Below are positions 27,700 through 32,401 of a stretch of DNA of 32,401 nt, piece by piece. The translations under genes and the position numbers were made by a program. Source of the stretch: Bacillota bacterium (lineage in GTDB: Bacteria > Bacillota > Sulfobacillia > Sulfobacillales > Sulfobacillaceae); NCBI GenBank assembly GCA_021797635.1, contig JAJZZI010000163.1, positions 1-32,401 of the forward strand. The letters run 5' to 3'. Position 1 is the first letter of the stretch; each line of letters opens with the position of its first letter. Below the pieces are notes generated by a model. It had not been told where the DNA came from. It did no database searches and saw only the letters and a list, made by a program, of their open reading frames with translations.

Positions 27700-30075
27700 T
27701 TAACCCGCGCTGTCCACCGTGATTAGGGCGGAAAACGTCTGACGGGTAAGGGCACGCGCTTCACCCGCTAAATCCACCCCTTGGCTGAGGCGAATATCTG
27801 ACGAGGATGCCCCAATTTGAATCTCAATCTGACCGGGTTCTATCGAAAACTCCATGGCTTCGTTGTAATATCCCAGGAGATCGGCGGCCAGTTCGAAGTG
27901 AACGCGCTTGGCTTCGCCGGGTGCTAAGGGCACTCTGATGAAGCCCAGCAGTTGCTTGACGGGGCGCGTGATGCGTGACACCGGTCGCGCCACATAGATT
28001 TGCACCACTTCATCGCCACCGATATCGCCGACATTGGCCACCTCCACGCTCCCTCGAAGGGTCTCGCCCACGGCCAAGGGGCTTCGCTCCAGTTGCAGGT
28101 TGCCGTACTCAAAGCGGGTGTAGCTTAGGCCGTAGCCGAAGGCGAAAAGGGGGTCTGTGCCCATTTCCACATATTTTCCGTGCCAGTGACTGCGTCCCCC
28201 TGAAGGCTTGTGGTAGTAATATACGGGAATTTGGCCAGCCGAGCGAGGAAACGATATTGGAAGCCGTCCCCCAGGATTGTAATCGCCAAAAAGCACGTCA
28301 GCGACTGCGGGTCCACCTTCTTCGCCGGGAAACCACGCCTCTAAGATAGCGCTGGCGGCCGCGACGACATCGTTTTCTAGGGCCACGGGACGGCCGTTAA
28401 TTAATACCAAGACCACGGGGGTGCCGGTTTGGGCCACGGCACGGATAAGGTCGGCCTGCACCCCAGGCAGGCTCAGATCCACGCGATCGCGCGACTCGCC
28501 ACTGGTGCAGCCCTCGACCAACCCAGCGCGGTCCCCGACGGCAAGCACGGCGACCTCGGCGTGCTTGGCCAACTCCACCGCCTCGGCAAATCCCGAGCGG
28601 TCCTGACTCTGAATGTCGGCTCCCTTGGCATATGAAACCTTGACCTCAGAGCCGGCCCGCTGCTGCAGTGCCTTCAACAAACTCACCATCGGCACCACCT
28701 GATCCTCTAAGCGAAGGTTCTTGGGCAGGGGCGTGTTGAAGACATTGCCGCTGTCGCGCTGGTCAATCAAGGTCTCCACATGGCAGGGATAAGCATAGTC
28801 CCCCACTAAGTTCCGAACGGCGTCCGCATTAGGGCCAATGACGGCAATCGTACGGACCTCAGGCGATAAGGGCAAGGTCTGAAAGTCATTTTTTAATAGC
28901 ACGATCGACTCTTGGGCCGCCTTACGGGCAAGCTTTCGCTGCTGGGGCACGTCAAAGATTACCCTGGCGGCGCCCTCATCGACCATCGGCTGCTCAAACA
29001 GTCCCAGCCGGAATTTCCAACGCAAGACCCGCTTCACCGATACGTCTAACCAAGCGAGAGAATCCGGCGCACTCTCGATCGCCTCGGCCAACGGCTTCGC
29101 ATAATAGTCCCGACTGGGCAGTTCGATATCGACACCGGCCTTTAAGGCCGCCAGCGCAGCGCTCTTGGCTTGCTCGAACAGGTGATGATACGTGTTAAGA
29201 CTGGCTACGGCAAAGTAGTCAGAAACGACTAAGCCTTGAAAACCCCAGGATTTGCGCAATAGTTCGGTCAAGAGCCAAGCATTGGCGTGGCAAGCCACGC
29301 CGTCGAGCTCGTGATAGCCCGGCATGATCGAGGCTAAGCTCTCTTTTTTGACCGCCGCTTCAAAGGGAAACAGAAACACTTCATGCAGCTCGCGCCAAGG
29401 GATATGGGCCGGGGCCCAATTCATGCCTCCTTCCGACTCACCGTATCCCACGAAGTGCTTGCCGGTGGCCATGACCATTTGATGGGCGTCCCCTTTTTGC
29501 AGCCCGCGGACATAATGCATGCCCATCTGCGCCACCAAATAGGGGTCTTCGCCAAACGTTTCTTCGGTGCGGCCCCAGCGCGGATCGCGGGTCACATCCA
29601 ACAGCGGCGCGAGCGCCTGATGGGCGCCCACGGCACGCATCTGGTCGCGCACCACCTGGGCCATATCATGCACCAAATCCACGTCGAAGCTGCTGGCAAT
29701 GCCAATCGTCTGCGGAAAGCATGTCGCATCTTTGGCCATATAACCGCTGCAGGCTTCCTCATGGACTAAGGCGGGTATGCCCAAGCGGGTATGGTCGCGA
29801 AGATAGGCCTGAATTTGATTGGCCATCCGGGCTGACTGCACGGGCCCCAGGTGGCTGGCTCCACCAATACGGGTGATTTGTCCGATGCCAAGGCCCAAGC
29901 GCTCGGTGGCTTCCTGCTCGTCCAAGCTGCCCTCGTCCAGCACTTCGTACACCCAGATGGCATTTAACTGCTGAATCTTCTCTTCAAGCGTCATGCGGCT
30001 CAGTAAATCCTCCACCCGAGCCTCAACCGATGCCGCTTGATCGCGATATAGGGCCGACCGGTTTTCGCTATCCAT
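27700..30075 (-). CDS. GH3 family beta-xylosidase/beta-glucosidase
   Basis: 791 aa; LSRMTLEEKIQQL, APLLDVTRDPRWGRTEETFGEDPYLVAQMG, GLVVSDYFAVASL nucleophile region, IAVIGPNAD, fibronectin-like C-terminus. Confidence 0.95.
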   Translation of the reverse strand: MDSENRSALYRDQAASVEARVEDLLSRMTLEEKIQQLNAIWVYEVLDEGSLDEQEATERLGLGIGQITRIGGASHLGPVQSARMANQIQAYLRDHTRLGIPALVHEEACSGYMAKDATCFPQTIGIASSFDVDLVHDMAQVVRDQMRAVGAHQALAPLLDVTRDPRWGRTEETFGEDPYLVAQMGMHYVRGLQKGDAHQMVMATGKHFVGYGESEGGMNWAPAHIPWRELHEVFLFPFEAAVKKESLASIMPGYHELDGVACHANAWLLTELLRKSWGFQGLVVSDYFAVASLNTYHHLFEQAKSAALAALKAGVDIELPSRDYYAKPLAEAIESAPDSLAWLDVSVKRVLRWKFRLGLFEQPMVDEGAARVIFDVPQQRKLARKAAQESIVLLKNDFQTLPLSPEVRTIAVIGPNADAVRNLVGDYAYPCHVETLIDQRDSGNVFNTPLPKNLRLEDQVVPMVSLLKALQQRAGSEVKVSYAKGADIQSQDRSGFAEAVELAKHAEVAVLAVGDRAGLVEGCTSGESRDRVDLSLPGVQADLIRAVAQTGTPVVLVLINGRPVALENDVVAAASAILEAWFPGEEGGPAVADVLFGDYNPGGRLPISFPRSAGQIPVYYYHKPSGGRSHWHGKYVEMGTDPLFAFGYGLSYTRFEYGNLQLERSPLAVGETLRGSVEVANVGDIGGDEVVQIYVARPVSRITRPVKQLLGFIRVPLAPGEAKRVHFELAADLLGYYNEAMEFSIEPGQIEIQIGASSSDIRLSQGVDLAGEARALTRQTFSALITVDSAG

Positions 30076-30104
30076 AACTCACTCCTAATCACCCGGTTGA
30101 GCGC

Positions 30105-31232
30105 TCAACGAGCGCCCAACAGAAGTTCGACCACTAATTGGTCCAATTTTTCGTACTGATAGCCCACCGCTCCCCAGCGCTCGCGGTCAAAGGGTTCCTC
30201 GCTAGCCGACCACTGGGCCAGTTCGCTTAGAATGCCTTGAATCTCCGCATCGCTGGCGAATTTTCGCACCTTGTCCTTCAATATCAGATAGGTCCTCATC
30301 GAGCCCCGAGCGAAGTCCCAAACCCCTTGGGCATCCTCCGTGCGGTACGCGTGCGCATCAAAGTGGCGTGGGCCTTGATATCCCCCATCTTCCAACATTT
30401 TCACGACGTAAAACGCCCCTTTAAGATCGTCCGAGGCAAACCTGAGGTCCTGATCGTAGCGTCCCGGCTTTTGGTCGTTGAGGTCGATGTGGAACAACTT
30501 GCCTGCCTCCAGCGCCTGCCCAATAGAGTGATATGGGTTCAGGCCCGCCATCTTTTCATGGGCAATTTCGGGGTTGACTCCGACCATCTCGGGATGATCT
30601 AAGGTGGCAATGAAGGCTAACATAGCCCCGGTAGTGGCCAGATAGATATCGCTTCGGGGTTCATTGGGCTTGGCTTCCATCGCGATGCGCATGTGGTATC
30701 CGTTGGCTAGGATGTGCTCGGTCAGTTGGTTGACCCCGTCGCGATAGTGCTTCATGGCGTCGCGGGGATCGCGGGCGGCGTCCACCTCGCTGCCCTCTCG
30801 GCCTCCCCAGAGCACGAAGGTGTGGGCACCCAGTTCCTGCCCTAAGTCAATTGCCGCCTTGGCCTTGTCCACTGCATGCCGTCGGATGGGGGCCATGCTC
30901 GAGGTAAACGCGCCATCTTTAAAGACGGGATGATAGAAGAGATTGACCGTGACCATGGGCACGTGCATATCATGATCCGCTAGCGATTTCTTAAAATCTC
31001 GCAAAATATTCTCGCGCTCACTGGCACTAGCACCCAGCGGAATCAAATCGTTGTCGTGCAATGTCACTCCGTAGGCACCTAGTTTCGATAACTGCTCAAC
31101 GGTGACCAGCGGCGACAATGGCGCTCTTACCGCATCCCCAAAGGGATCCCTGCCCTGGTTGCCCACGGTCCATAGGCCGAAGGTAAAGCGGTCGGCCTTA
31201 GTCGGTTGAAACTTATCACTTGGAATCGTCAT
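30105..31232 (-). CDS. xylA: Xylose isomerase
   Basis: DRFTFGLWTVGNQGRDPFGDAVR, LGAHTFVLWGGREGSEVD, AMEAKPNEPRSDIYLATTGAMLAFI, FHIDLNDQKPGRYDQDLRF. Start 31232 has SD AGGGAGGA. Confidence 0.96.
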   Translation of the reverse strand: MTIPSDKFQPTKADRFTFGLWTVGNQGRDPFGDAVRAPLSPLVTVEQLSKLGAYGVTLHDNDLIPLGASASERENILRDFKKSLADHDMHVPMVTVNLFYHPVFKDGAFTSSMAPIRRHAVDKAKAAIDLGQELGAHTFVLWGGREGSEVDAARDPRDAMKHYRDGVNQLTEHILANGYHMRIAMEAKPNEPRSDIYLATTGAMLAFIATLDHPEMVGVNPEIAHEKMAGLNPYHSIGQALEAGKLFHIDLNDQKPGRYDQDLRFASDDLKGAFYVVKMLEDGGYQGPRHFDAHAYRTEDAQGVWDFARGSMRTYLILKDKVRKFASDAEIQGILSELAQWSASEEPFDRERWGAVGYQYEKLDQLVVELLLGAR

Positions 31233-31309
31233 GACTGTCCTCCCTATCGTCTCAAGCCCATCCACCCTAGACCAACCGAACCACGGTCCAAATGGGGCTC
31301 CTGCTAATT

Positions 31310-31339
31310 ACTGTATCACTCGGTAAAATTCCTGCTCAA
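31310..31339 (-). promoter_or_regulatory. Candidate promoter of the xylA-led operon
   Basis: Minus strand TTGAGC-18 bp-TACAGT. Confidence 0.4.
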
Positions 31340-31371
31340 TGTGCAAGTGCTCGGAAATAAATAGGGAAAAG

Positions 31372-31386
31372 GCTTGCGCATCAAGC
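31372..31386. promoter_or_regulatory. Candidate operator in the xylA/ROK divergent intergenic region
   Basis: GCTTGcgcatCAAGC inverted repeat about 40 bp before the ROK start. Confidence 0.3.
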
Positions 31387-31423
31387 AAGACTTCAGTTTA
31401 ATTATAGGCGTCAGGAGGCCATC

Positions 31424-32401
31424 ATGCGGAGAAAAACTCACCATGGCGTCGACCACCATTTAATGCGTGATATGAATGAAATTGCCGTGCTGTTGGCCAT
31501 CATCGATGGGGGCTTGGTTTCGCGTCGCGATATCACCAGGTACACCCACCTTACCGATTCGACGGTGTCGCACGTGACCCGAAAGCTCCTAAATCAAAAC
31601 CTCCTGGAAGAGGTCGACGTCCCTCAAGAGCGCCGAGGGCGACCGGAAAAGCTTCTTCTGCTTCGTCCTCAAGCGGCTAGGCTGCTTAGCCTGGTATTGG
31701 AAGTCGACCATTTCCAAATTGGCCTGGTCGACCTATCGGGGCGGTTAAGCGAACACCAAATTTATCCCCTGTCCCCCGATTCCAATCCCACTGACATCTT
31801 GCCCACGATTGCCGATCATCTCTCCCAGTTATTAGCCTCGCAATCGGATCCGGTGTGGGGTCTTGGCGTCTCGGTGCCCGGGGTGGTAAATTCCAACGGC
31901 ATCTTGGTCTCCTCTCCCAACCTCCATTGGTCCAACGTCCCCTTACAGGAATTCTTTGAAGAAGCCGTGGGGGTTCCCGTCATGGTGGCCAACGAAGCAG
32001 ACGCTGCCGCACTCGGGGAGTATTACTTTGGCAACGGCAAGGCGAGCGCGCTTCTCATCTATTTAAGCCTTGGAGTGGGCATCGGGTGCGGCATTGTCAT
32101 GGAAGGGCGCCTGTTTACGGGCGTGTCCGGCGCAGCCGGCGAGGTCGGCCATACCACCCTGATGCTCGACGGTCCGACGTGTCCCTGCGGACGCCGCGGT
32201 TGCTTTGAGGCACTGGCCTCGACCCGCGCCCTGCTCGAATCCGCTCGCTCCTACCCAGAAGGTGCCGCCATGTCCAGCAGCGTGGAGGTCATCGCGCGCG
32301 CCCTCGAAGGTGAGCGCTTCGCCCTGCAGGCGGTGCATAATATCGCTGACTACGTAGGTCAGGCGGCCGTAAACCTGGTAAACATGTTTGATCCCGACCG
32401 C
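31424..32401 (+). CDS. ROK family transcriptional regulator (XylR-like), truncated by the window end
   Basis: Own translation from ATG 31424 (SD TCAGGAGG): MRRKTHHGVDHHLMRDMNEIAVLLAIIDGGLVSRRDITRYTHLTDSTVSHVTRKLL wHTH; GVSVPGVVNSNG; GEVGHTTLMLDGPTCPCGRRGCFEALAS ROK zinc motif. Open to 32401; absent from the ORF track. Confidence 0.9.
   Translation, partial: MRRKTHHGVDHHLMRDMNEIAVLLAIIDGGLVSRRDITRYTHLTDSTVSHVTRKLLNQNLLEEVDVPQERRGRPEKLLLLRPQAARLLSLVLEVDHFQIGLVDLSGRLSEHQIYPLSPDSNPTDILPTIADHLSQLLASQSDPVWGLGVSVPGVVNSNGILVSSPNLHWSNVPLQEFFEEAVGVPVMVANEADAAALGEYYFGNGKASALLIYLSLGVGIGCGIVMEGRLFTGVSGAAGEVGHTTLMLDGPTCPCGRRGCFEALASTRALLESARSYPEGAAMSSSVEVIARALEGERFALQAVHNIADYVGQAAVNLVNMFDPDR

Noticed and set aside
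1-32401. CRISPR arrays or rRNA/tRNA genes
   Set aside because: No regularly spaced direct repeats of CRISPR size and no rRNA or tRNA signature recognised.

Overview
Moderately GC-rich bacterial chromosomal window, probably from a Gram-positive (Firmicutes-like) genome judging by strong AGGAGG ribosome-binding sites and gene families; taxonomy is tentative. The left ~16 kb is mosaic. It contains the 3' end of an AAA/SMC-like ATPase, a decayed BNR/Ycf48-like repeat gene, a SWIM-SNF2 helicase, a stand-alone LarA-family gene, a Tn554-like transposon remnant, a BrnT/BrnA toxin-antitoxin module, a MerR-TipAS regulator, a cold-shock protein, a divergent NRAMP transporter with a long structured leader and an unlisted 55-aa membrane ORF, an AbiEii-like nucleotidyltransferase pair and an M81/MlrC-like peptidase. 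After an acyltransferase-3 gene, the right ~14 kb is one leftward gene set for (methyl)glucuronoxylan use: xylA, GH3, GH10, GH30, a zinc alcohol dehydrogenase, a glucarate-dehydratase-like enolase, an SDR, GH67 and two Gfo/Idh/MocA oxidoreductases. A divergent ROK repressor runs off the right edge. The most interesting lead is that GH67-released (4-O-methyl)glucuronate appears to be routed into an oxidoreductase plus glucarate-dehydratase set rather than a uronate isomerase. Other leads are the NRAMP leader, the 55-aa ORF, a three-way-junction-like intergenic structure near 8.9 kb and an anti-oriented terminator inside the xylan operon. All calls are by eye from sequence motifs; no searches were run.
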